Source of the DNA: Nicotiana tabacum
Lineage: Eukaryota; Streptophyta; Magnoliopsida; Solanales; Solanaceae
Reading direction: 5' to 3'
NCBI RefSeq assembly: GCF_000715075.1
Contig: NC_134080.1
Coordinates: forward strand, 70,835,291 to 70,899,290
DNA: 64,000 nucleotides
Part shown: in pieces, positions 35,714 to 48,893 of the stretch
How positions within the stretch are numbered: the stretch's first letter is position 1
Layout: each line of letters starts with the position of its first letter
Made by a program: the position numbers and the translations under genes
The notes under the pieces: generated by a model
What the model was told of the DNA's origin: nothing
Database searches by the model: none
What the model saw: only the letters and a program-made list of their open reading frames with translations

Positions 35714-36721
35714 CTACATGAATTTCTTCCAATAGCCTGGATGTTTCCTTTGCGTCGACACACTTAGTAACCCCAAATCAGGAGTCCTCCTATACAGGAT
35801 TCCTCCGCTATGAAAGAAGTTGTTAGATAGTCTCCGAAGTGTGCGTTTCTGAGTAGGATTTACGAGTTCTGGATATTCTCCTTTCGTCAAATATTCCTTG
35901 ATATCATGAAACCAAGGTTTTCCGTCTGCTTTTTTTCCTACATGAGTGCAGTAAGCTGGCTGATCATAGATCTTTACCGGGATAGGATCAATGAAGTTCT
36001 GGTCTGGGTGTTGTATCATGGATGATAGGATAGCCAATGCATCGACAAACTCATTCTAAACTCTGGGAACATGTTGGAACTCTGTCTTTGTGAACCTTTT
36101 CCTTAATTCCTGTACATGATGCAAATAAAGGAGTATCTTGGAGTTCTTGGTTGCCCATTCTTTTCGGACCTGATGTATAAGTAGTTCTGAATCTCTGATC
36201 ACTAGCAATTCCTGAATGTTCATGTCAATGGCCATCTTGAGCCCTAGGATGCAGGCTTTGTACTCGGCCATGTTGTTGGTGCACGGGAACCTAAGCTTGG
36301 CAGATACCGGATAATGCCGACCGGTTTCTGATACTAGGACTGCTCCTGTGCTAACTCCTTTGAAATTTGCTGCTCCATCGAAAAACATTCTCCAACCATC
36401 ATAAGATTCTGCAATGTCTTCTTCTATGAAAGATACCTCTTCATCAGGAAAATACGTCTTTAGAGGCTTATATTCTCCATCCACGAGATTTTCAGCAAGA
36501 TGATCTGCTAGTGCTTGTCCTTTGATTGCCTTCTGAGTCATACAAACAATGTCGAATTCACTCAGCAGGATTTGCCACTTGGCTAGCTTGCCAGTGGGCA
36601 TGGGCTTCTGAAAGATGTACTTCAAAGGGTGCATTCTTGATATGAGGTAAGTGGTATAGGCACAGAAATAGTGTCTCAACTTCTGAGCTACCCAAGTCAG
36701 GGCACAACAGGTGCGTTCCAA
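35714..36721 (-). pseudogene. Ogre RNase H and RT-connection remnant
   Basis: MFFDGAANFKG supplies the first catalytic Asp, NNMAEYKACILGL the Glu, and IRDSELLIHQV the second Asp. NEFVDALAIL after the stop holds the last. The TAG at 36056-36058 between VPRV and NEFVDA is consistent with a CAG to TAG change. Both halves are in one frame. Confidence 0.88.
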
Positions 36722-36787
36722 TAGAGAATATCGGGCCTCGTACGGGGTGAACTTCTTGCTGAGATAATAAATGGCTTGCTCCTTTCT

Positions 36788-37806
36788 TCATGTTTTATCA
36801 TGCTGCCCTAGAACACAACCGAAAGATCCATCCAATACTGCAAGGTAGAGTAATAGAGGTCTACCCGGCTCGGGCGGGACCAAAACTGGCAGCGTTGATA
36901 GGTATTCTTTGATTTTGTCAAAGGCTTTTTGACAATCATCAGTCCATTTGGCAGCGGCGTCCTTCTTCAACATCTTAAAGATTGGCTCACAAATGACATT
37001 GGATTGAGCTATGAACCGGCTGATGTAGTTAAGTCTTCCCAAGAAACTCATAACCTCTTTATTTTTCTTCGGTGGTGGCAATTCTTGGATGACTTTGACC
37101 TTTGACGGATCCAGTTCTATTCCTTGATGACTCACAATGAACCCGAGTAGTTTCCAGCAGGAACCTCGAATGCACATTTGGCGGGATTCAGCTTCAAGTT
37201 GTACCTTCTTAGTCTGTTGAAGAACTTCCTCAAATCTTCCATGTGGTCATTGGCTCTCTTGGATTTGATGATGACATCGTCTACATATACCTCAATCTCT
37301 TTGTGTATCATGTCATGGAAAATAGCAGTCATGGCCCTCATGTAGGTGGCCCCAATATTCTTTAACCCGAACGACATCATCTTGTAACAATACATCCCCC
37401 ACGGCATAATGAAAGTCATTTTCTCCGCATCTTTCTCATCTATCCATATCTGATGATACCCAGCAAAACAATTAACGAACGACTGCAGTTCATGTTTGTC
37501 GCAGTTGTCAATTAGAATGTGTATGTTCGGTAAGGGGAAGTCGTCTTTCGGACTGGCCCGGTTGAGATCCTGGTAGTCGACACAGAATCTAACCTTCCCA
37601 TCCTTCTTCGGCACTGGCACAATATTGGCTAACCATGTTGGATACTCTACTACCCTGAGAACCTTGGTTTTGACTTGCTTGGTGACTTCTTCCTTGATTT
37701 TCAAACTCGTGTCAGGTTTGAACTTCCTGAGCTTCTGTTTTACTGGTGTACATGTCGGATTGGTTGGTAGTTTGTGACCTACAATAGATGTACTGAGACC
37801 AGTCAT
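36788..37806 (-). pseudogene. Ogre reverse transcriptase remnant
   Basis: VVEYPTWLANIVPVPKKDGK, FCVDYQDLNRASPKDDFPLP, MSFGLKNIGATY and the catalytic EVYVDDVIIKS (YVDD at 37276-37287) are in order, followed by LGFIVSHQGIELDP and FLGRLNYISRFI. A frameshift near 37150 separates palm from thumb. A TGA at 36788-36790 lies before the KEQAIYYLS block. Confidence 0.92.
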
Positions 37807-38094
37807 GTCATCATAAGACCAGGCGAATATTTCCTCATATTCCCTTAGAAATTCCGTGTACTCTTTCTTTTCTGATGGTGACAGATGAATGTTGATTCGT
37901 GTTTCTTTGACATTTTTTGTATCTCCAGGTTGACAATCTCAGTTTTGTCCAAGTTAGACTTAGGTCTGTTCTCAAAATCCTTGACCTCTTTAACAACCTC
38001 TTCTAGTATATCATCTTCTTCTGAGTCCATATCTATTTGCGTTGCTTCGTCGCACATCACAATCGTCGGTTCATCAAGATAAGTAATAGTAATG

Positions 38095-38277
38095 CTGTGT
38101 AAATAAAGTAAACGATAAAAAGTAATAAGAGTAAGATTTATAAGAAACTGAAATGCTTTGATAAATTTCATAATTGTTTTGAACATTGGAGCTCTTATTT
38201 CAATATTAAAAATGCGGAAAGAAAGTCAACTAGCAAAAAATAAAGATAATGCATGGTGCTTTGTTCAGCCTTGCTAC
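38095..38277 (-). other. Candidate spliceosomal intron between protease and RT of the Ogre element
   Basis: Minus-strand donor GG|GTAGCA and acceptor TTTACTTTATTTACACAG|C bound 183 nt of AT-rich sequence. The exon frame before the donor meets a TAG at the donor itself. Splicing joins GG to C to make one Gly codon and continues in the frame ITITYLDEPTIVMCD. An intron at exactly this place, between pro and rt, is known for Ogre elements. Confidence 0.65.
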
Positions 38278-39409
38278 CCCGAAGCTTTCCGGGCCCTGGT
38301 GGTTCTGATGGACCAATTGTTGAGGCATGCTCCTCGGCTCACAGCTTGTATAGAAGGGCCTTCCTCCCCCTCCTCCTCGAAAATGATACAACAGTCCATA
38401 TTGTCATCTTCCAAAAACAAATTCCTCATCGCCGCCAGTGCTTCGTCTTCTTCCGACCCATATATGACATCGGCTGGCTGGAAGGTCTGCTCTAAGTGAG
38501 GTATCGGATGCTCCAGCGGGTAGTAGGGATTGTGCCATGGTGGTGACCAGTGGTTGAACTCCTCCCATGTGTATTCATATCCCAAACCGAAAGTGTATTG
38601 TGTTTCTTCAACTTGATAGGCTTAGCGATTCCTTGGAAATTCTTGCCAAGTCCCTTGCCAGGTTCATATCCACACCAATTTAGTATACTTTCAATTTTGT
38701 TATCCTACCATTTATCCTTGTCCACGACGTTGACTCGCTCAATGTGATGGTAGGTTTTTCCGCCTATCTTCCTTCTTTCTCCGATTGCTGGGATGGTCTG
38801 GCGACTGTATATTGGATTGCTACCGTTGCCGTGAATAATTACCTCTTGGTGATTCCACTCGAATTTCACTTCTTGATGTAGAGTTGAGGCCTCAGCCCCA
38901 GCGGCATAGATCCAAGGCCGTCCCAATAGCAAGTTGTAAGATGCTGGGACGTCTATCACTTGAAAATCAACGTCGAACCAGGTCGGTCCCATTTGCAAAC
39001 ACAAACTGATTTCCTCAATAGTGGACCTTTGGGATCCATCGAAAGCTTTGACATTGATGGCTCCATCCTTGATCTCATACAGGCTCTTTCCCAATGTTCT
39101 GAGAGTCGCTAATGGGCAAATATTGAGGCTGGACCCTCCGTCAATCAGGACTCTGGTGATGAAATGATCTTCGCACTGCACAGTGATGTGCAAGGCCTTG
39201 TTGTGGCTTAGACCTTCAGGTGGTAGCTCATCTTCGTGGAAAGTGATTTTGTGACTCTCCAATACTTGCCCTACCATGTTTGCCATTTCTCCTCCAGTTA
39301 TGTTGCTGGGTATATATTCCTCGCTCAGCACCTTCAATAAGGCATTCTTATGTGCATCAGAGCTTTGCAGCAGAGCCAAGATATAGATCTGGGCTGGCGT
39401 TTTGTTCAA
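38274..39409 (-). pseudogene. Ogre aspartic protease and G-patch-like region
   Basis: The protease shows VLIDGGSSLNI (catalytic D in a D-G-G variant) and NLLLGRPWIY towards the end. After a TAG at 38705-38707 the sequence encodes GYEPGKGLGKNFQGI, a G-patch-like glycine motif found before RT in this lineage. A one-base frameshift then leads into the segment MGYEYTWEEFNHW..., which ends at the candidate intron. Confidence 0.85.
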
Positions 39410-40099
39410 CTGATCAATGGCCGAATACTCTTTGGCTTGTATCTTCCTCCAAAGATCATCAGGTCCAGTTTCAGTAACGGTTGGTTATCCAGAAGCCTGC
39501 TTACTGGACTCGGCTAGGTGTTCTGGGGTATAAACCCTGTCGATTCTTGTCATACCCTGTGCTGCAATTGCTTCTACGGATTTGGGTATCCCTTTCCTTC
39601 TTGCCTCAGCGGTGTAATCCCATAGTATGGCCTTTGGGTGGAACGGTGTTACGGCTGTCATGGCCACCGGGATGGGTACCTTTGCCTTGGATGGTAACAC
39701 ATCCACTTCGAATGGTGCAGGTGTCTTTGGAGACCCAAACTCGACCTCAATAGGTTCTGGCGTCTTTGCAGAAGAAGGTGCTTCGAATTCAAGTGGTATG
39801 GACATGTTTACTTCAACGTTTTTAGAAGGCTGGATCTGGACCACAATCGGATTAAGTGTGACTATTGGTTCCTTTGGCTCGTCACCTTCAGCGATCAATC
39901 TGATCGACCCTTTGGGGTCCCAATCGTCCTCTATCTCAATCATGTGAACGCCATCACCCTTGTGGTCAGGCAGAGGGCTGTTGTGAACATTCAGAGTTGG
40001 CTCCTTTGCTATGATGATCTTGTTGTCAATCAAAGCTTGGATTTTATCCTTCAGAGAGCGGCACTCATCAATGGTATACCCCTTTATGTCGGAATGTTA

Positions 40100-41644
40100 T
40101 CCATAGGTTTTGTTTGGGTTGACCCATTAGGAGGGGTTTGGGGGGTTTATAAAAAGGATAAGGGTGATGTAACTAGCAACTTTGAGCCTTTCATACAGCT
40201 GGTCGATAGGTTCAGCAATGGCGGTATACTGTTTGGGGGGTCTGCGGTCGAAGTTTGGTCGGGGTCTAGGAAAGTTTTGGCGGGTGGGAGGTGGTTGACA
40301 GTGAGAGGGTTGAGTATTGTAGGCTTGATAGACATGTGCAGGTTGGGAATATCTGGGCAAAGTGGGATGATATGTGGGAGGTGGAGGTGATTAGTAAGTA
40401 GGTGGTGGAGCTTGGTAGGAGGGTGAGGGTGCTTGGTAATTTGGGGTAGGTTGATATGTGAGTGAGGTATTAGGTAGGTTTGGTATTTAATTGGGGATTT
40501 CGTTCTTTGTGCAACCATCATGGCGCTCACGTCCCTTTTCTTGGACGTGCCACCAGATTGTGGAGCCTTGTTGGTGACCTGCAAAGCTTCAAAGTTAGTG
40601 ACCATACCACTTTTGATACCTTCCTCGATCCTTTCCCCTAGCTTGATGATGTCGGAAAATTTCTAGCTTTCAATCAGCACTAACCTTTCATAGTACTGTG
40701 GGTCTTGAGCTCGGACGAAAAACCTGTTCATTTGTTCTTCTTCTAAAGCCGGTCTAACCTTAGCGGCTTCTGATCTCCAACGAGTAGCATACTCGCGGAA
40801 TGTCTCTGAGGGTTTCTTTTTTAAGTTCTGGATATAGAACACGTCTGGTGCATTTTCCGTGTTGAACCTGAACCTATCCATGAAATCAGACGCCATAATT
40901 ACCCAATTTGACCACTTCCTAGGGTCTTGGCTGATGTACCAAGACAAAGCATCTCCTTTCAGACTTCTCATAAAGAGTTTCATGCGAATCTTTTCATCCC
41001 TTCCCACTCCGACCAGCTTGTTGAAGTACGTCCTCAAGTGGACTCTGGGATCCCCTTGTGCCATCAAACATCTCGAACTTGAGAGGCTTGTACCCCTCAG
41101 GAAGTTCGACATCTAGATGAATGCAAAGGTCCTCGTAATTCAGTCCCTCAATCCCCTTGCTTCCTTCAACACCCTGAACTCTGCTAGTCAGCTTCTTGAG
41201 TTCTGCAGCCAGATTCTTGATAATATAGTCTTTTTCATCAGACTGAGGTGTGCTTGAAATAGGTTGAGTATAGTGTGGTATGGTTTCCACATAGATGGGG
41301 GTGTTGTGGAGATGATCATTTGTGGAGTTTATTGGTTCAGGGATGAGCAGTGGGGTATTGTCTGAAGTGTGGCATGTGTTGCAGTGGTGATGGGGAACGG
41401 GTTGGTTTTGTAGTTTCGGGATGCTTTGTGGAGGTGTAGGGTTTTGAGTGTTCGCGAAGTTTACATTTGGGTTATTTAGGGAAAATTACAAATTCGCCAA
41501 GTTCCGAACTTGGTCCAGTTCTTCCTGAAACTTCAATAACTTTTGTTCGAGCTGGGAGGCACTTTCCTTGGAAACCTGAATACCCTGAGGAACCTTTACC
41601 CTTTCAACTGAGTTCTTCTTTCTGATGTTGCTCAAATCTTCCAT
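40100..41644 (-). pseudogene. Ogre gag remnant
   Basis: It starts at MEDLSNIRKKNS (41644) with a coiled-coil-like stretch (LEQKLLKFQEELDQVRNL) ended by a stop. It continues to KFEMFDGT, then after a frameshift near 41045 to GDPRVHLRTYFNKL, LKGDALSWYI and ETFREYATRWRSEAAKV, the hallmark retrotransposon Gag segment. Downstream is Pro/Gln-rich sequence with further frame breaks. Confidence 0.88.
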
Positions 41645-41649
41645 CTTTC

Positions 41650-42030
41650 CCTTGTTCTTGTTTCTAATAGGACTCGGAGGAGGAGGAGGTGGAGGGCCCT
41701 TAGATCTTGTGGAGTATGATGACGATGCCAGAGTTCACGAACTAACCTTTGGGGAGGGGAATAAACAAAAGGTAAAATACAAAAAGGTAGCAAGTTAATG
41801 CTGCAATATTCAAACACATAGTGCAAGAATATAAATCGTGTCCTAATTTGGGAGCTTCGTTGTGCCCGAGGTTGGCCTAGCGACAAGTTGATTTGGAGAA
41901 CATATAATGCTAAATGCCTCATTTTATTGATAAAAATAAGACGAATCCCAAAACGACACTAAAATAGCAGAAAAATAAAATGTTACTAATGGCCGTTGGC
42001 CTTATTACATTTTTAAAACAAAAGAAAAGA
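41650..42030 (-). other. Spacer between Ogre ORF1 and gag
   Basis: Noncoding in appearance; the only frame is an unremarkable one without motifs. Ogre elements have a gap of this kind between ORF1 and gag. Confidence 0.5.
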
Positions 42031-42037
42031 CTCCTAA

Positions 42038-43699
42038 CTACTTGGTCTCAGAAGGACCGTCCCCAGACTCTGCATTTTTAGCTCCATCGAATAGCTTCAC
42101 CAGCTCACGCAGTCCCAGCAGCAAATAGGCTCTAGCCAAGTGTCCTCCTTCGTTTCCCTCAGCGTTCTGGCAGTTTTCAATCCTCTGGATGAACTTCCTT
42201 TCCAATTCCACTAAACCCCGCTCCAAATACCCTAGTCGCTTGTTGGCGCTGACAGCCATATCTTTCCATTCTTCAATCAACTTTTGATGGGCTTCTTGAA
42301 TCTCCCGGTGCTCACTTTCGCATTCCCGTATCCTCTTGCGCAATTGGTTGTACTTGACCTGTGCTTCAGCCTTTTCATCGATGATCCTGTGACCTCGAAC
42401 AAACCCAGGTTGGCCCAGACCATTGTGATTATCCTCCAGTCATCCCGAATAGTATGGGGTGCAGCCAGCATGGTATCTGTCTAGCTCAATAGTATCTCTT
42501 CCCATGATGATCTTGCAATGCCATATATGCTGATCTTGCCACTTATAAGGACTGTCATCAGCTTGGAAATCAGCCCGGAAGTGACTCATCTTGTCGACCC
42601 TTGGTATAACCTGCTTCCTACCAGCCTGTCTCATAAATCAGAGAGGGCCATAAGGGTAGGTTCCTCTCAAAACGATCAGTATCAGAAATGGAGCGTCCCT
42701 GGATCGGGGGATGAACTCTTCAGTAGGGAACCACTCGAACATCCATTGTATTTGATCCTCAGTTAGATTTTCAAACAGCTCCACCCACTCCTTGGCATCT
42801 TCTGGCTGAGCAAACATGTTGGGCATGTAGTTCATTCGCCTTGGTTGATGGAAGGCTATATGATTGTCCTAGTCTCTACGCTGAATCTCTTGCCGATATT
42901 CACCCCTTTGAAGATGCTCTATAAGCTAGAGCTGGAGTAGCAAGTTGCAGCCTTCGAAGTGTGGGGCTCCTTGTTGACACTTTTCCAAGGCTCGATACAT
43001 TTCTGTAACGATCATGGGCATTATACTAAAGGGTTGCCCACCAATCCCCTCCATTAAGGTTTTAATGACCATAGCTAACCTGGTGTGAATCCTTGCTTTC
43101 TTCATAGGAAACACTATCATCCCCAAGAAGCAGAACATAAAGACAAAGACCTTTATGTGGATATTCCCCAATGAGGTGAGGGCAAATTCATTTGGGTAAG
43201 TGCGGTAGGACTTACTATGGCCGTACCTTTCATACAGATAGTCAAAAGGAATGTAGGAGTCCTTCAAACAGGTCAAGTCTGTGTTTTTCTTTAGTCCCAT
43301 CATTTTGAGAAAACCCCTACCCTTGCGATTTTCCGGCATAAGCAAACCCGGAGTCTCCCACGGAATACCAGCTAGTCCTCCTATTTCCTCGAGCAGAGGT
43401 GTCATCTCAATCTCCCCGAAGCGAAACACAGACCTATCACAGTCCCAGAACAGAGTAGCAGCTTCTATGATTTTGTTGTTGGGTTGGACCTCTAGGAGAG
43501 AACGCAAATTTCCTAGGTATTTCTGGATAAAGGCCTGATCACTAGAGTGAAGATCCTCCCACCAGCTTAGCAAACTTAGGTGGATGTTGGTAACCATGCC
43601 AAATCTGGGGACTTCGTGCCTCAATTCTGCAAAACAAAGTGTTAGACCCTTACCCCGTCGGACTCGACTATTTAAACAAATAATTAGCATAAGCAGCAT
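42038..43699 (-). pseudogene. Ogre ORF1 remnant upstream of gag
   Basis: About 553 codons in one frame, broken by stops near 42924, 42638 and 42440 but without frameshift. The first part has LFWDCDRSVFRFGEIEMTPLLEEIGG, the signature of the protein encoded ahead of gag in Ogre elements (a DUF7745-like region, by recall). The C-terminal part, from 42343, is a long charged coiled coil (REIQEAHQKLIEEWKDMA, ERGLVELERKF). Its function in Ogre elements is unknown to me. Position right after the 5' LTR and PBS fits ORF1. Confidence 0.8.
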
Positions 43700-44304
43700 T
43701 TAGTTCTCCAAATAAATGCATAGAATATGGTAACGTCCGTTTGGGTTCCCAGGGAACCCAGTGGACTTTGGACAAGGCTATATTAAATAGTCATTATGTG
43801 GACAACATAACTGACTCGACTAGGTTTTGACAGTGATGCATGCACAATTGAATAGAGTAGGGTTTCTATAAGGTATTAGACTGGTACCCTTGAGCGGACG
43901 ACTCAAGAGGGAAAGGCACGGAACCGTCGACTACACCGTTGATCGACTGGTTTTACCGCAAATACACCTTTGCCAAATTTAGGGGGTAATGACATCGGAA
44001 GGGCGCAACCACTCATTATAAGCGTGGCTATGGTGTTTTGTTTAGCACGAGTGGAATATGATGTTGAATATGCAGTTACAAGAATGAAACAAGTTGTCAT
44101 GTATTTGCACGTTCATAAAGTAATGATTACAATAATTGCTCATAATTACAACAATATTAAAGGAAAGCAGTAAAGAAAAGCATTGAAGAAAAGAAACAAG
44201 GAGCCAAGTCAGTTTCGTAATAGAAGAGAAATAAAGACATTAAATAAAGGCAATAAAGAAGCAGTAAAGTCACAAATAACATGAAATGGTAAAAGCCTAA
44301 AGAA

Positions 44305-44324
44305 AGTCCCCAGCAGAGTCGTCA
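44305..44324 (-). other. Primer-binding site of the Ogre/Tat element, tRNA-Arg type
   Basis: TGACGACTCTGCTGGGGACT starts 3 nt inside the 5' LTR end (44328). The third base is A where the LTR-internal motif has G (TGGCGACTCT). Confidence 0.8.
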
Positions 44325-44327
44325 CGC

Positions 44328-47300
44328 TGTCGCGCCCCCTTTTTCTCGCGAAATCAGGCTTGTGACATTTAGGAGGATAACTCGTTCCCTTTTTGGGAAT
44401 TGGGTTTTTGGAACTTGAAGAGTCGCCACCTAATGATTAAGTGCATTAGGACACTAAGAAGGGTTTGAGTTTGAAGAACCAGAGTTTGGGTAAGGGCTAG
44501 AAATTATCTCGAGGGGAAGGTGTTAGGCACCCCTCAAGATCCACTAGTGTGGTTCCCGGCCATGTTACAATTGTGACTTCACATAATCAAACAAGCAATT
44601 AAGGGCTCAAATAGAGGGGCTTGCATGGAAAATAAATTGAAAACTTTTGAGGTACAACAAAGAGGGCAGAAACTTATGAAAGATTTAAGCAATTCTAAAG
44701 AAAGCAGATAAGGACAGGTAAAGGGGAGGGGGTCCGAGATTTATGATTAATATGAATCACATCAATGCAATACCCGGCAATCGCTCCTTAGAAAAGGGGT
44801 TGCACAGGTCATCATATCCATATCTACCTTTTCCACCCCGTTAAGGTAGTAAAGCGCGAAATGGTGTCGTTACTTATTGCATGCTAGTACCCGCCCCAAT
44901 CCTATCAGTCCCGGAGGCATTTGGGACTACTAGTCCTAAAGGGAAGGGAAATTTGACTTTTCAGAGTTTTAAAAGGATAAACTTCTAGGGTGACAATCAA
45001 AACATATAAGGCAGGTATGGGAGAACACGTAACAGTTAATGGGCTCAAATAGGCCTCCTCATTTAAAGAGACAAATTGGCTAGCATGACTTACAAGTACT
45101 GGTTATGGTCTGAATTAAATTAAAGCGTGAGATAGGCTGATTCATCACATATTTCTCAGATGAGGAGTCCGAATTAGCCTTTCCTGGTTGTAATTTATCA
45201 AAGACTGATGCAGTTAATTAATTACCTAATGGTTTGCCTAAGTGAGACCTATATGCATGATATCTAACAGTGCTTGCTCTGATTTTAAAGAAAACTTACT
45301 GATTATAGAAAAAATGAAAGTTCCGCAGATTTTAGACAACATTGCAACTGATTTTAACTTGCAGATGACATAAGCGAATCAGATTCAAAGGTTACTCTTA
45401 TAGGCATGATTTCTAGGCGGCGTTGGTTTTAAAACGATTATGAAAGTGCAGTCTTCCTATAGACATGGTATCTAGAATGCAATTGATTATTATTTAACCT
45501 ATGATTGTTTGCCTAATGATAGATGTAAAATGCAGAATCTTATAAACAGGTTATCTATATGATACGCGGAAGTGAAGAAAACCTATAGACATGATCTCTA
45601 TATATGCAGAAGTGCGGAAAACCTATAGGCATAATTTATATATGAAATGCATAAGTGCAGAATCCTATACTCAGGATTTCTATATGAAATATGAAAGTGC
45701 AGAATCCTATAGTCAGGATCTCTTTATGAAATGCAGAAGTAAAGCAGGCAGTGATTGCAGGAATAAATACCTAAGATCATGATGTCTACCCGTATGCATA
45801 CATTAGTGACCCTCCCCTTTTCACTAGATCCCCATAAGTTATTACAACATAGTACAGACCAGAATGAATTAAGAAAAGGTGAAATTACATTAGAAATTAA
45901 GCTACAACCAAGGAGCCTAATTCAGACTCAAAGTCCAACAATATGAGGTGAACCAACTTCCAGGAACAGATTTCCAAAGCCTTCTCTTATTTGGGATGTG
46001 TCAAAGTTCCCTAAGAGCCTCGAGTGGACTCCGGGCAGTGCTTACAACCCAAATATTTTGCAGAATTAAGAGCATAGTGTAGTGTGGAAATGCCAGCCCT
46101 CAGATGTCCAAGTTCAGAGGGAACTCAAGGTCCCAAAGCAAGGCTCAGGAGTGCTGGCACACCCCTGACTAGCCTATTAGCCACATTTTGAGAGTTGGGT
46201 CCCTTGAGGATCAGGTTCAGACCTAAGCAACAATTTAGATGTTGTCAGGCCATGAACCTTAACTTAACACACATAAAAGGGAGTGGGGTATAGGGAGTTC
46301 ATAACAAACAGCAAATGCAAAGAGAGAGTAGCATTCTCAATACAGAACATGAACAATAAATAGACAGGAATGTAGCAACTGTAAAATAAACACATAGGGA
46401 TGGTGCTGAAATCGAAATTAAGGCATACCAATTTCAGGGAAACAAATAAGTGAAAGCTGAAGTCTTGTAAACCAAATTGCAAGCAAACAATACAAAAGAT
46501 CTCAGAAGAGAGTAGAGTATTGGAAGAGTATTGTAACTGAAAGGTGTGTGTGCAAAGTGTTGAATTCGAAGTATTGAACTGAACGTTTCAGGTTGTCTAA
46601 GTGCAGAAGGGTCGTGCCCCTTTTATAGTGCAGAAAACAAGTAAGAAAAGGTAAGGGAATAGTTTGCAATCAATCACACAGAATCTCCCTTCAGTTAAGG
46701 GATTCTGATTTCAAACGGGCAGAAGACAATTAAGGAAAGAATTGGATTAAAATCTTTTCCAAAGTAGTACAAGAAGTGAAAATACATAGAAACTATTTAA
46801 GGAAAGAGTTTGATATCAACACGATTTGTGCAAATAAGGAAAGGCAATCAATCAACAGCCAGTGAAATCAGAAATTGAGTTTTGGTATGAATGAATCCAA
46901 CCAGAAAAGGTGAAGAAAGGTTTAATTAAAGAAAATCAGTTACAATCAATCGACCCTTATTAAAAAAGGAATTCTGAATCAATCACAAATTGGCAAACCT
47001 TTTTTGAAGGAAGAATTCTTCATATATAAAGCATACAGACATGCCAAACAGGAAAGAACTGTCATGCTAATTAGAAAGATCTAGTGTAGAAAAGTTCAAA
47101 ATCATAAACAAAGAAATTCAAGTTCAGTACATAGACTCGAAACGAGTCCGAGAAAGCCCAGAGTTCATAGTAGAACCCTAGTCCGAACAACAGATCAGAA
47201 CTCGCCCAAAAACCCTAAATCCTAGGGTTTCCAACTCGAGTAAGATACAAAGAGGAGGAGGCAAGTAATTGAAACATGCTCAGGAATCTCTTTCAGAGAA

Positions 47301-48893
47301 AAACAAGCAGATACAATAACAAGTTCGAGGCAAACATAGTGAAGAAACTAATTTGAAGCATAAAGACATATTTTAAGAAAAACTCAGAACTTAAACAGGT
47401 TCAGAGGAGAAAACAGGTAACATAGCACTTAAGAGAACAGTAGATGAAACATGTTTAGAAAGAACTCGAACAAAGTCCAGAAGAAGGCAAATAAGAACTA
47501 AGAGCTTAGTATAAAATACAGTAAAGGGACACAGGGTTAAACAAACACATAAGTTAAATGTGTGAAAGCATAACATAGAAACCAGTAGAAGAAAGAACGG
47601 AGCATAGTAGAAGAAAGCAAACATAAGAACACAGAGGAGGATCATGGAAGGCATAAAAGGAAAACATAAGAACATAACATAGGCAGATACATACAAAGAA
47701 AAGAATAAGAAGAGTCAGAAAACATTTTGAAACTTTTTCAGAAACCCTAAATCGAAGAGAAACAAATTTTGAAAGAGAAGATTGGGGAAAAAGTTTTAAA
47801 ACTACAGTAGAACACAGATATAACATGGATCTAAGAAAACACACAGAGAAAAACCTCGAATAGCTAGGGCTTCAAAGAAACCCTAGAAATGAGAAAGGCT
47901 TGGAAGAAGGTCCGATCTTGAGTCGGATGAGGTCAGAAAAGGCTTCTAGTACTTGAATATGCCAGAGCATGGCCGGAGAAGCCATAGATCTACAGATCTG
48001 AGCAGGATCTAAAGAGAACCATCAGAGTCGGGTTTCAAATCATCGAACAGCTTAGGTTTGATGGTGAGAGAGGGTGAGTACAGGCCATCCATGGCCTGAG
48101 AAGCCATGGATTCCGGTGAAGTAACGGTTGAAAAAGGTGGAAGTCGACTAGGGTTCCGAAGAATCGAAGGGATTCAAAGGCGGCTAGTTAGGTAAAAGTG
48201 ATTAGGGTTAGAGGTGTTTGGGAAATTAAAAAGGAAAGGGGGAATTATGGTCGTTGATCAAAATGATCAACGGCTTGGATCAAAAGGGAATCCGGGCGGG
48301 TTTTTAATTGGGTCATGGGTCGGGTAAAAGATAAAATTGGGCCGGTCCAGTTGGGGGTTAGGATTGGGTTAATTTAAGGGCTAAAATTGAAATGTAAATA
48401 GGTTGTAATTGAAATGAAATGAGGCTAAATATTAAATAGCCAGTTTTTCCCTTTTATTTTATAAAAAAATGGTAGAAATGATTTCAAAAGCAAATTAAAA
48501 GTACTGACCCAATTAATAATGTATAAATATTAATTTAAAATACTGGAATAAATTTTACAATTAAAAATGCTATTAATCTTAAAATAGGCTATAATTGCAA
48601 TTATATGCAATTTAGTCTTTTAAATGCCAAATAAATTTGTAAAAAAATGTACAAAAATTATCTTAACTATATTTTGGTATAAATATGGAAATAAAATAAA
48701 TCATTCACCAAATTGATGATTTTGGGAATAATTATGGATTTTGTACAGCTAAAATAGACTAAATTAATTTTAAAAATCTTAAAAAATTAGGAAAAAATAT
48801 CAGAACTCTTGGGCATGCTTATTTATGCTTGTACATGCTATTTTGAAAGTATTTTGTATATAAAAATATATAGAAAAAAATTGGGTATCAACA
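44328..48893 (-). repeat. 5' LTR of the Ogre/Tat element (4566 bp)
   Basis: TG...CA termini and full-length similarity to 28200-32864, with scattered substitutions and small indels (a few percent by eye). A TATA box is at 46621-46627. TGGCGACTCT lies at 44419-44428, 91 bp from the LTR end. Confidence 0.95.

Larger units (their letters stand above)
28200..48893 (-). mobile_element. Ogre/Tat-lineage Ty3/gypsy retrotransposon, 20.7 kb, nested in a SINE
   Basis: Complete element with LTRs at 44328-48893 (5' LTR) and 28200-32864 (3' LTR), termini TGTTGATACCC...GGCGCGACA, and a 5-bp TSD GTGTC at 28195-28199 and 48894-48898. The PBS (TGACGACTCTGCTGGGGACT, 44324 down to 44305) is of the tRNA-Arg type used by Ogre/Tat. 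The PPT is GGGTAAAGAGGGGCAGC. Internal order on the minus strand is ORF1, gag, protease, G-patch-like segment, candidate intron, RT, RNase H, integrase, then a 3' UTR rich in tandem repeats. An extra ORF ahead of gag, an intron before RT and the great size are Ogre traits. Every coding region carries stops or frameshifts, so this copy is not autonomous. Confidence 0.92.
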
